Shown here piece after piece: positions 43,576 through 51,248 of a DNA stretch of 64,000 bases. Source of the DNA: Chlorogloeopsis sp. ULAP01 (GTDB taxonomy: Bacteria > Cyanobacteriota > Cyanobacteriia > Cyanobacteriales > Nostocaceae); assembly GCF_030381805.1 (NCBI RefSeq), contig NZ_JAUDRH010000003.1, forward strand, positions 478,305 to 542,304, given 5' to 3'. The notes under the pieces were generated by a model. It made no database searches and was not told the DNA's origin. It saw nothing but the letters and a program-made list of their open reading frames with translations. The position numbers and the translations under genes are program-made. Position 1 is the first letter of the stretch; each line of letters opens with the position of its first letter.

Positions 43576-44286
43576 GTGACAAACGGTATTCTTTACGGTA
43601 TCAGTGTTGGGACAGGCGATCCAGAATTAATTACAGTTAAAGGGCTACGCCTGCTGCAAAATTCACCAGTGGTGGCGTTTCCGGCTGGATTGCAGGGTAA
43701 ATCGGGAATAGCACAGCAAATAGTGACACCGTGGTTAAGTTCACAGCAAATACAGTTAGCTTTGACTTTCCCTTATGTCCAAGATCTAATAGTTTTAACG
43801 CAAGCATGGCAAGTAGCAGCCGAACAAGTGTGGCAATATTTAAAAATCGGTCAAGATGTGGCTTTTGCCTGTGAAGGAGATGTAAGTTTCTACAGCACAT
43901 TTACTTATTTAGCACAGACATTGCAACAGCTACATCCAGAAGTAGAAGTACAATTTATACCTGGAGTTTGTTCACCAATGGCGGCGGCGGCAGTACTAGG
44001 ATTACCTTTGACAATGCGCCAACAGCGATTGGTAGTACTACCTGCAATATATACAGTTGCGGAGTTAGAGACAGTTTTAGACTGGGCTGATGTTGTGGTA
44101 CTGATGAAAGTCAGTTCAGTATATGAGCAAGTGTGGCAAGTTTTACAGCAGAGGAATCTACTAGAAAATAGCTGGGTTGTCGAAAAAGCCACCTTACCTG
44201 ATATGGTTGTCTATACCGAGCTACGCGATCGCCCAAGCCTGAAACTACACTATTTTTCGCTGCTAGTTGTACAAAAAAGAAAATAA
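43576..44286 (+). CDS. cobI: Precorrin-2 C(20)-methyltransferase
   Basis: SAM-dependent tetrapyrrole methylase of cobalamin (B12) biosynthesis. 236 residues. GISVGTGDPELITVKGLRLL is the N-terminal SAM-loop of the family; VAFACEGDVSFYSTFTYL and FIPGVCSPMAAAAVLGLPL are the other signatures, the latter typical of CobI/CbiL. The start is GTG (VTNGILYG); no upstream ATG. No cobalamin riboswitch is visible in the short upstream spacer, and other cob genes are not adjacent. Confidence 0.93.
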   Translation: MTNGILYGISVGTGDPELITVKGLRLLQNSPVVAFPAGLQGKSGIAQQIVTPWLSSQQIQLALTFPYVQDLIVLTQAWQVAAEQVWQYLKIGQDVAFACEGDVSFYSTFTYLAQTLQQLHPEVEVQFIPGVCSPMAAAAVLGLPLTMRQQRLVVLPAIYTVAELETVLDWADVVVLMKVSSVYEQVWQVLQQRNLLENSWVVEKATLPDMVVYTELRDRPSLKLHYFSLLVVQKRK

Positions 44287-44519
44287 AATATCAAAAATGA
44301 ATTATTTTTTCAATGAGAGTGTTTACAACTCTAATTTTTGAGTACAATATGGTCATTTTGAAAGATTAACCACATCTAGAACTGGCAATTTTCCTGTTTT
44401 CTGTTCTAGAACAGGAAGTTATTATTGGTAGAAGAACGCAATTACCGATTCATAAAATATTTTTTAAAAATAAAAATTCCTAATCAACAGCAACCAAGCC
44501 GAGTGAACGATAAACAATT

Positions 44520-46109
44520 ATGTCATACGTCTCTGTACTAAAAAATATACCAGACTTCCTCAGCCAGCCGACTGGAATAGCAGCTCTCGCCTCTGTTGGT
44601 ATTCACGGTGCAATTGCGTTCATCTTACCGTTGGTGCCACTGCAATCCAAACTAAAAGAAGCAACATCTTCTCCAAGAACGGTTGGACTTGTTGAATTAA
44701 ATCAGGCTGAACAAAACCGTCTGCCACAAACAAATATGGCTGAGACAATCCAGCAGCCACAACTTCCACCACAATCAGAAATCACCCTGCAATCGCAAGT
44801 TCCTGTGGCATCGGAAGTACCACCTTTTCCCAGCTTTGCTACTCAGCCAACGGTTTTACCTCCACAGCCATCGGCACCTCTTGTAGAGGAACCATTACCG
44901 ACTATACCGTTGTCTCCTGATAACCTAAATATTGTTTCTTTGCCTCAAAACCAGTATGTTCGCATACCTCAAGGCAGAAGTGAAACTTCTATTCCATCCA
45001 TTCCTCGTGTAAATTACGGCGAAGTTACTAATTTACAAAACCAAATCCCTTTAGGGCAACCCCAATCCCTTCCCTCAACCTCAACTCCGTCTCAGCCAGT
45101 CTTACCTGGAAATTTGCCAGAACTACAGGCTGCTAATATCCCAACAGATTTACCAAATACTCCATCACCTGTACCTGCTAACACTACTACCCCACCAACA
45201 CCATCAGCAGTTCCTCAAACTCAGGAATTTGTAGCTCCTATTGCTCCCATCCCCCAAGTTGGAGATCAGTTAGCTTTAGCAGGAACAACCCTACCCCAGT
45301 GGCAGGAGATATCAGTACCAAAGACAGCGCAGTCGCCGTCAACATCCCAAGGAACAGAACAACTGCTGGCTAAAACTACTACCTTTGTAGAGCAGTTTCA
45401 AAAAGTCAAGCAGCAATATCCCAATGTTGAAACTAAGCAACCTATTAAAGAAACAGTCAATGCTCAACAAGGGCAAGCAGGCAAAATCGAAGGTGGTTTA
45501 GTAATAGACAGTGAAGGAAAAGTCGAAACTATAGATTTTTTGGATAATTCAGTCTCATCTGAACTGAAGACAGCCACAAGAGAATACTTCAGACAATATT
45601 TCCAAAGCAATCCTGTACAGGCAAATGGTAAGCCCAAATATTATCCATTTAGCTTGTCTTTTAACCCCAATAGTGACACAACTCAAGCCACTGCCTCTCC
45701 AAAACCACCTGTCGTGCTTCCCCAGAAATTAGCACCATTGCAAATTAGGGATACACAACCATTAAATAATGAACAACAAGGTTTGCGATCGCCCCAGGAA
45801 AAATTACCTACTGGGCAGGTGCAGCAAGCAGGCGGCAGTTCACAGCAAACTCCTGGTAAATTACCACCACAGTGGCAGCCAGTTACAATTAATCAGCCTT
45901 CTTCACCAGCACCACAAACCATTGCAAAACCATCACCACAGTGGCAGCCAGTAACAGTTAATCAGTCTTCAGCAACACCACAAGCCACTACTCAACCAGT
46001 GACTCAGCCACCAATCATTCAAAATCAGTCTAGCTCTGCTCAGGAGACAGATAAAAACCTCATCAATAAGCTGCGTCAAGTCAAGAATGACAGACAAGGC
46101 TCTAATTAG
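44520..46109 (+). CDS. TonB-like Pro/Gln-rich energy-transducer-type protein
   Basis: 529 residues. A short cytosolic start and one membrane span (about 18-40, TGIAALASVGIHGAIAFILPLV), as in TonB/TolA. Then a long Pro/Gln/Ser-rich spacer, and a folded segment (about 320-390) with GGLVIDSEGKVETIDFLDNS and YYPFSLSF that resembles a degenerate TonB C-terminal domain. After it comes another repeat-rich tail with three copies of PQWQPVT/PQWQEI. I infer a periplasm-spanning protein. No ExbB/ExbD gene is adjacent. Confidence 0.7.
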   Translation: MSYVSVLKNIPDFLSQPTGIAALASVGIHGAIAFILPLVPLQSKLKEATSSPRTVGLVELNQAEQNRLPQTNMAETIQQPQLPPQSEITLQSQVPVASEVPPFPSFATQPTVLPPQPSAPLVEEPLPTIPLSPDNLNIVSLPQNQYVRIPQGRSETSIPSIPRVNYGEVTNLQNQIPLGQPQSLPSTSTPSQPVLPGNLPELQAANIPTDLPNTPSPVPANTTTPPTPSAVPQTQEFVAPIAPIPQVGDQLALAGTTLPQWQEISVPKTAQSPSTSQGTEQLLAKTTTFVEQFQKVKQQYPNVETKQPIKETVNAQQGQAGKIEGGLVIDSEGKVETIDFLDNSVSSELKTATREYFRQYFQSNPVQANGKPKYYPFSLSFNPNSDTTQATASPKPPVVLPQKLAPLQIRDTQPLNNEQQGLRSPQEKLPTGQVQQAGGSSQQTPGKLPPQWQPVTINQPSSPAPQTIAKPSPQWQPVTVNQSSATPQATTQPVTQPPIIQNQSSSAQETDKNLINKLRQVKNDRQGSN

Positions 46110-46464
46110 GGGCTAGGGGCTAGGAAATTGACGCGGGGACACGGAGACACGGTGAGACAGCGTTCTTAGTAGGGTTTCCAACGGACAGTTCCTACAACGG
46201 GGGAAACCCTTCGAAGTCGCCCTAACGGGGGAAACCCCCGCACGGCGCTTCTGTTGGCAACGAACTGTCCTCCTCCGCAGGCGACTGCGTACACGCGAAG
46301 CGGGTTCTCGTTAGAGTACCCGAAGGGAGCAACGAGAAAGGGAGTTGAGGGAGGTGATGGAGATGAGGGAGTGATGGAAGTAAATTCTTCCCCATCTTCC
46401 CTCTGTCTCTGGGCAGTCGCTACAACGCGGGGAACCCGCGCAACGCGCTGCTCTCTGCCTTCTA
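46110..46464. repeat. Palindromic repeat region between the TonB-like gene and petJ
   Basis: Dense repeat DNA: tagggg-ctagg units, gacgcggggacacgg, cctaacgggggaaaccc, ggcgactgcgtacacgcgaagcgggttc and gtcgctacaacgcggggaacccgcgcaacgcgctg. Several of these form hairpins (cgggggaaacccccg at about 46225-46240). Long open frames on both strands here are artefacts of GC-rich repeats. Confidence 0.7.
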
Positions 46465-46809
46465 TTACCATCCTTGTTCTGCTTTTTGAAAAACGTAAGC
46501 TGCTACCTCATTAATTTCTTGCTCATTCAACTTGCTTTTAAAAGCAGGCATTGCGCCTTTACCATTCTGCACTTGGTGGACGATCGCTTGAATGGAATTG
46601 AGATTGTAATTTTCCAAATACTTCTGTAAAGCCTCTTTTTTTAAGGTTTTCTCGGTAATGAGGATATTACCACCACCTATATGACAAGAAGCACAGTTAG
46701 AACTAAAAATTTTAGCAGCCTTTGATGTTTCGGCTGCTACTACTGGATCAATAAATATAAAACTGAATAGGGCGATCGCAAACAATAGGATGAATAAAAA
46801 TATTTTCAA
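46465..46809 (-). CDS. petJ: Cytochrome c6
   Basis: Lumenal soluble electron carrier between cytochrome b6f and photosystem I, alternative to plastocyanin. 114 residues: signal peptide (1-26, ending VVAA|ET), heme motif CASCH near residue 40, GGGNILITEKTLKK, and axial Met in NGKGAMPAFKSKL. The last part INEVAAYVFQKAEQGW is the family signature. petE and psbV are directly upstream in the same direction. petJ is usually repressed by copper while petE is induced (family knowledge); regulation here is inferred. An AAGGAG site lies 7 nt before the ATG. Confidence 0.93.
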   Translation of the reverse strand: MKIFLFILLFAIALFSFIFIDPVVAAETSKAAKIFSSNCASCHIGGGNILITEKTLKKEALQKYLENYNLNSIQAIVHQVQNGKGAMPAFKSKLNEQEINEVAAYVFQKAEQGW

Positions 46810-47195
46810 GCTATTCTCCTTGCAATAAGCTTCTAGCAGATGGCAAATATCTCCAGTAATATTCTATTGCTGCTAAAAGCTTTCAAGTTGGAGCTAAATT
46901 TACCTTTGCTAACTGCCAACCCTTGTTTATTTGAGAAGAAAAGGCGGATTGCAATCTAAATTTTATATTTCAGTCAAGTTGCTCGCAATTGCTGGCAACG
47001 AGTCCATTCATCATCTCACCACTTTACATATTGAAAATCATAGGTGGTGAGAATTAAGACTCGTTACCGATATCTACTTTTACTTGCAATTCCTAGAAGT
47101 GTAATAAAGCACAATACTAAGATAAGCAAGTTAATTTTGGCAAATTTCCTCTATATAATAAGGAAAATATTTTATGTCAACAGTGCCATTCTGTG
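46810..47195. other. Intergenic region between petE and petJ
   Basis: 386 bp containing the petJ promoter. It holds a long nested inverted repeat (46997-47065, listed separately). No other gene; the plus-strand frame at 47044-47238 is not protein-like. Confidence 0.5.
46997..47065. repeat. Nested inverted repeat between petE and petJ
   Basis: Outer arms AACGAGTC (46997-47004) and GACTCGTT (47058-47065) enclose inner arms CTCACCAC (47015-47022) and GTGGTGAG (47044-47051). It can form a two-stem cruciform or RNA hairpin about 190 bp upstream of petJ. No T-tract follows on the minus strand, so it is not a simple terminator of petE. Confidence 0.75.
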
Positions 47196-47606
47196 TTATT
47201 CGACAGTGAGTTTACCAACCATACCAGCGCCGCGATGAGGTTCGCAGTAGAAGGTATATTCACCCTTAGCAGCGTCTGCTGGGATTGTGGTTTCAAACTC
47301 TTGTCCGGGACTCATCAACAACTGCTTATGAGACAAAGACTTGGCTACGTCAGTACTTTTGGACATAGCAGGATCGAATACAACGTTGTGGGGGGGAACT
47401 TTATTATTCACCCATTTGATTGTGTCGCCTGGCTTCACTGTCAATTTTGATGGTTCAAAAGCTAGCATTCCTTTGTCGCTACCCAATTTTACAGTGTATG
47501 TGTCAGCCGCTGCATTGGGAGTGAAAATAGCAAAGCTGCCAACAACTAAAAGAATTGTTAGAACAGCTAAACCCAAACGCCGCAAACTTGCAGCAATCAA
47601 TTTCAT
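47196..47606 (-). CDS. petE: Plastocyanin
   Basis: Type 1 blue-copper protein of the thylakoid lumen, carrying electrons from cytochrome b6f to photosystem I. 136 residues; twin-Arg-like start MKLIAASLRRLGLAVLTILL and signal cleavage after NAAA (about 34). Copper ligands are His in VPPHNVVFD and Cys, His and Met in YCEPHRGAGMVGKL. The length is standard. It lies between psbV and petJ in the same direction. A TTAGGAGAAAG site precedes the ATG. A 17-bp palindrome (47669-47685) upstream may be an operator. Confidence 0.97.
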   Translation of the reverse strand: MKLIAASLRRLGLAVLTILLVVGSFAIFTPNAAADTYTVKLGSDKGMLAFEPSKLTVKPGDTIKWVNNKVPPHNVVFDPAMSKSTDVAKSLSHKQLLMSPGQEFETTIPADAAKGEYTFYCEPHRGAGMVGKLTVE

Positions 47607-48025
47607 GGCTTTCTCCTAATAACAGGTTTTATTTTCCCTTATTCATTTTAGATAAAATCAAGCCGAAATATGACAATATGTCGTAGATACTAGTTTTTTA
47701 AAAAAAACAACGGGCAATTCATAGCAAAAAGTTGAAAAATTAGCAATATCTACTAAATAGTTTGAAACGATAATTTTTTCTGCAAGTGTCAATGTTTGCA
47801 AAATTGGAAAGTAAGCAAGTGGTATTAACGATCGCACACGACAGAAGATTTTTCTATGGTAGACATTGCCTATTTTTCCTCAAACCTTTATTTGTAGGTT
47901 GTGAAAAATGCCCATCTTACGGTTGGCAGAAGAGTCATAAATCTATAGTCAGCAGACCAAATATTTTGGACTGCTAACTACTGACGAATGACAAAATCAC
48001 AAATGACTATTAGGCAAAATCGGCT
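47607..48025. other. Intergenic region between psbV and petE
   Basis: 419 bp with the petE promoter. Apart from the palindrome at 47669-47685 and AT-rich tracts near 47695-47710, nothing gene-like. A short plus-strand frame (47786-47977) is not convincing. Confidence 0.5.
47669..47685. promoter_or_regulatory. Candidate operator upstream of petE
   Basis: TATGACAATATGTCGTA is an imperfect 17-bp palindrome with arms TATGACA / TGTCGTA (one mismatch), about 60 bp before the petE start. The size and position would suit a dimeric repressor such as the BlaI-like regulators that control petE/petJ in cyanobacteria. That link is inference; petJ lacks an obvious copy. Confidence 0.35.
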
Positions 48026-48517
48026 TTAGTAATAAATCTTACCGCCGCCCCATTTTTCACCTTGAATCTTCGGCTGTAGAAGGATATGACCGGCGATCGC
48101 CTTCAAGTCATTATCAGAGAGATTTCTCATTTCAGTGAAGATATCAGCACTCTTGATGCTGGGGTGTAATTCGGCAATTTCCTCTTCCCCATCATAAGTA
48201 GTGGGATTTTTCATATAGTCCACTAGTGCCTCGATATTGTCACGGGGTGGTGTTGCCCCAGCCAGAGCATCAGGATCAAGTCCTATGTTCTGGTTGGTTT
48301 TTGTGATACCGCCAGGATGACACTGAGAGCAAACATTGTTAAATAGGCGTTTACCTTCTTGGACTTGTTTTAAACTCAGTACAACCTCGTTACCCTTTTC
48401 ATTTAATTTCACTGTACGGGTTGCTTTATCAAGTTCTACTGCCGATGCATCACTGACAACAAACTGAAACGTCAGTAATACAGTAGCGACAAAAATGCCA
48501 ATCAGTCTTCTAAACAT
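48026..48517 (-). CDS. psbV: Cytochrome c550 (PsbV), photosystem II extrinsic subunit
   Basis: Lumenal cytochrome that stabilises the oxygen-evolving complex of photosystem II. 163 residues: signal peptide (1-26, ending DASA|VEL), ELDKATRTVKLNEKG opening of the mature protein, heme motif CSQCH (about 63-67), second axial His in AELHPSIKSADIF, and terminal EKWGGGKIYY, all family signatures. A GGGGAAAG site precedes the ATG. It is the upstream gene of the psbV-petE-petJ group, which is a conserved arrangement in Nostocales to my knowledge. Confidence 0.97.
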   Translation of the reverse strand: MFRRLIGIFVATVLLTFQFVVSDASAVELDKATRTVKLNEKGNEVVLSLKQVQEGKRLFNNVCSQCHPGGITKTNQNIGLDPDALAGATPPRDNIEALVDYMKNPTTYDGEEEIAELHPSIKSADIFTEMRNLSDNDLKAIAGHILLQPKIQGEKWGGGKIYY

Positions 48518-48660
48518 CTTTCCCCTTAAAGATTTTGACGCTCAACACAGCTAAAATTGCGATCCTCTATCTTCTGTTGTTAACTGCTAACTGCGAATTA
48601 TTAAACTATTGACTGCTAACTGTTTTTGTGATATGTGCAGTTGGTCAGGTAAATTTAGTT

Positions 48661-48860
48661 TCACCTGACAGATTCGCTAGTAGCGTTTGGACGTATTTTG
48701 GACAAAATGTGGGAAATGATTGCCTTTGTATCCTCAAACGCCAAACGGACTTTTGGTTTTGATAGGCAATTCCCGGTGGTTTGCGTATAGAAAGCACTTT
48801 GGCTACAGTCACCCTGTAGTCTGCCGCTATCTCCGCAATTGATAGGTCTGCACAACCCAT
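48661..48860 (-). pseudogene. Small gene with frameshift upstream of psbV
   Basis: One minus-strand frame from ATG 48860 reads MGCADLSIAEIAADYRVTVA followed by KVLSI...GIAYQNQK. The adjacent frame then continues KVRLAFEDTKAIISHILSKI to a TGA at 48661. Joining them after YQNQK needs one extra A in the AAAA run near 48747-48750 and gives a compact ~66-residue protein with an IAEIA-x(7)-V-x-KVLSI helix-turn-helix-like pattern, loosely like the N-terminal module of IF-2. So this is a small gene with a 1-nt deletion, or a base-calling error. Family not certain. Confidence 0.5.
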
Positions 48861-49316
48861 GCTACTTGTTAACTTACAGAATTAAAGATTGAGTCGCTGT
48901 TATACAAATATCACGTTAAGAGGGCAATTTGTCGCCCTAACTACTTTTGAGGAGGTAAGGAGTAGCAAAGACGCGGAAGGGGACGCAAAGACAGGGGGAA
49001 ACGGGGACAACCAACCCCTAACTACTGTACGGGAGGCAGCGCGTTGCGGAGCCAGTGCGCCCTTGCGGTAATTTTTATTTACTTTTCTTTACTGAATGCG
49101 CGGATGGGTAGGTGTTGGAAAATCAGTTTCGGAAAAAATGGCTCGATTTCTATTGACATAAGGCGAAAAGAGCGAGTTGAAATTTTTCTTACTCCCTATT
49201 AGGGATTGAAACTTTCCTAAACCTTTGCGTTCTTGCATCTTGGCGGTTTTTTAATAAAAAATTTTCTGCTGTAAAGAGAGCAATCCCGACTAGAAAGAAT
49301 TGAAACTATTTAATTT
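48861..49316. other. Intergenic region with CRISPR-type repeat
   Basis: 456 bp. It contains purine-rich gacgcggaaggggacgc sequence (48970-49010), a palindromic unit (49025-49070, gcagcgcgttgcggagcc), a 37-nt CRISPR-like repeat (49176-49212, listed separately), and a weaker sequence ending gaattgaaac (49297-49306). No gene or cas homologue is seen. Confidence 0.55.
49176..49212 (+). repeat. Solitary CRISPR-like repeat (37 nt)
   Basis: Starts GTTGAAATTTTTC and ends CCCTATTAGGGATTGAAAC. Exactly 37 nt, with the palindromic CCCTATTAGGG core and GATTGAAAC 3' end seen in many cyanobacterial CRISPR repeats. Only one good copy is present; a degenerate candidate ends at 49306, leaving a ~57-nt gap if counted as a second. 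No cas genes in the window. It may be a relic or an orphan repeat. Confidence 0.6.
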
Positions 49317-50153
49317 TTAACCCTTCCCACCCGTAAAAGTAACACTATGAATAAAATATCGATTAAAAAAGGCGTAGATAGCCAACGCTGGCAAAGTGAA
49401 AACCATTGAAGCTGCCATAATATAGTTCCAATAGCTAATATATTGACCTTTAAAAGAGTTCAAACCTAAAGGCAAAGTAAACATTTCTGGATCAAATAAA
49501 ATCACCACAGGTAACAAAAAATTATTCCAACTACCCATGAACACAAAAACTGCCTGTGCTGCTAACGCAGGTTTTGCTAGAGGTAGAACAATCCGCCAAA
49601 AAATACCAAAGGGAGTTAAACCATCAAGGGCAGCAGCTTCTTCAAGTTCTTTCGGAAAATTAATAAAAAACTGCCGCATCATAAAAATGAAGGTGGCATT
49701 AACCATGCTGGGAATAATCATGCCTTGATAGGAATTTAGCCAGCCAAAGACTTTCAAAATCAAAAATGTTGGAATCAGTGTTATCTGCGCTGGTACTGCT
49801 AGAACTGCCAAAATTAGCAAGAACCAAAAATGTCTACCCCGAAAGCGTAGCCTTGCAAGGGCATAACCAGCCATTGAATTGAACAGCAAGTTTAAAACAG
49901 TAACACTAACAGCAATCACGACACTATTGAATAGCCAGCGCAGAAACAACGGTTCTTGTAGAAAGATTTGCTTATAGTTGTCAAAAGTGAAATTCTTGGG
50001 CAAAAAATTGGATTCACCGCTAACAATTTCAAATAGGGGTTTGAAGGATGCTGAAAGCGCCCACAAAAAGGGAATAAGGGTAATAATTGCATACAGTGTC
50101 AGTACGATGTACAGCAGTACTTTCAGCCAAGAGACACGAGATAAATTTTTCAC
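49317..50153 (-). CDS. Sugar ABC transporter permease (MalG type)
   Basis: Second permease of a carbohydrate importer, 278 residues, six spans. ALSASFKPLFEIVSGESNFL and FDNYKQIF are the MalG-type periplasmic start; FPKELEEAAALDGLTPFGIF followed by VLPLAKPALAAQAV is the EAA ATPase-docking loop. It overlaps the upstream permease by 4 bp (ATGA-type), so translation is coupled. No ATPase gene is adjacent, so a shared MsmK/UgpC-type ATPase elsewhere is likely. The operon order is binding protein, MalF-type, MalG-type. Confidence 0.94.
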   Translation of the reverse strand: MKNLSRVSWLKVLLYIVLTLYAIITLIPFLWALSASFKPLFEIVSGESNFLPKNFTFDNYKQIFLQEPLFLRWLFNSVVIAVSVTVLNLLFNSMAGYALARLRFRGRHFWFLLILAVLAVPAQITLIPTFLILKVFGWLNSYQGMIIPSMVNATFIFMMRQFFINFPKELEEAAALDGLTPFGIFWRIVLPLAKPALAAQAVFVFMGSWNNFLLPVVILFDPEMFTLPLGLNSFKGQYISYWNYIMAASMVFTLPALAIYAFFNRYFIHSVTFTGGKG

Positions 50154-51058
50154 ACTTTTTCGCCCCCGAACAATCGCTGCTGAATCAATGTGATAGTAAT
50201 TATGACTACTGCTAACAAAAAGGCGATCGCGGCTGCATATCCCATTTGCAAGTTCCGAAATACAGCTTGATATATTAGTAAAACTACGGTCAGAGTGGCA
50301 TTATTCGGCCCGCCCGTGCCACCAGAAAAGATATAAGACTGATCAAATAACTGAAATGTACCAATGATTCCCATAGCTACAACAAAGAAGGTAACGGGTT
50401 TGAGGATAGGAATCGTAATGTGTATAAACTTTTGCCAACCGTTAGCACCGTCCAATTCTGCCGCTTCGTAGAGAGTTTGGGGAATATCCTGCAATGCCGC
50501 CAGGTAAATCACCATATAAAACGGTGCAGTTGACCAAATGTTCATAATCATAATGCCTTTTAGTGCCACAGCAGGATCGCCCAACCAGTTGTAAGTAGGC
50601 AATCCTAAAAAAGCGAGAACATCATTGAGTAGCCCATTGGTGTTATAAATCCACATGAAAATCAGCGTGAGGACAGCAGAAGAAGTAACTGTAGGCAAAA
50701 AATAAAGGATGCGCCACCAGTTTTTGCCACGAATGCCAGAATTGAGAGTAACAGCCAGAACTAACGCCAAGACAGTCTGTGTTGGCACCACAATAGCAAC
50801 GTATTGGGCTGTATTTTTGAGAGCAATCCACACCCGTTCATCTTCAAATAGGCGCGTGAAGTTGCGAAAACCAATGAATTCGTATTCAATACCGCCGAGA
50901 AGCTGCACTTTATGGAGAGAAAGGAAAACAGCCCAAATAATTGGTAAGACTACAAAAGTTCCTAAAACTAGAATCGCAGGCAACATGAACAAATACCCAG
51001 GCAAGTCTTCTTTTATCTTCCACCTGGCTTTTTGCTGTTGCCTTCTTAGCTGATACAC
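50150..51058 (-). CDS. Sugar ABC transporter permease (MalF type)
   Basis: First permease of the importer. The frame opens at ATG 51079, but a strong GGAGGT site lies 8 nt before the GTG at 51058, so I start there (VYQLRRQQQKARWK, 302 residues). Six spans; LPAILVLGTFVVLPIIWAVF is the usual first one; IPQTLYEAAELDGANGWQKF is the EAA loop; GGTGGPNNATLTVVLLIYQ is the MalF-type landmark. It follows the binding-protein gene on the same strand after about 190 bp and overlaps the next permease. Confidence 0.93.
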   Translation of the reverse strand: MYQLRRQQQKARWKIKEDLPGYLFMLPAILVLGTFVVLPIIWAVFLSLHKVQLLGGIEYEFIGFRNFTRLFEDERVWIALKNTAQYVAIVVPTQTVLALVLAVTLNSGIRGKNWWRILYFLPTVTSSAVLTLIFMWIYNTNGLLNDVLAFLGLPTYNWLGDPAVALKGIMIMNIWSTAPFYMVIYLAALQDIPQTLYEAAELDGANGWQKFIHITIPILKPVTFFVVAMGIIGTFQLFDQSYIFSGGTGGPNNATLTVVLLIYQAVFRNLQMGYAAAIAFLLAVVIITITLIQQRLFGGEKV

Positions 51059-51248
51059 AATCGTACACCTCCGCCTCATCCCATACCATTTGCTGTAGGG
51101 ATGGATCTTGCATGATTATCTATGGTAATTGGTTGCTCTAATGAGAAACATCCATTGCCGTGGAAGAAGCGCGTTTTGGAACAAACAGCATCTGGTGAAG
51201 TGAACCTCCCCTTCTGCAAAATTTGGGAGAAAGGGGTTAATTACTTAA

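Noticed and set aside
46166..46514. Open frames in the spacer upstream of petJ
   Set aside because: Also repeat-derived; product is Gly/Arg/Pro-rich and overlaps hairpins.
48740..48760. Programmed -1 frameshift in the psbV-adjacent small gene
   Set aside because: The CCAAAAG site is not a good X-XXY-YYZ slippery heptamer and no downstream pseudoknot is obvious; a 1-nt deletion is simpler.
49213..49306. Second CRISPR repeat ending gaattgaaac
   Set aside because: Only the last ~10 nt match and the gap is too long for a regular spacer; one repeat does not make an array.
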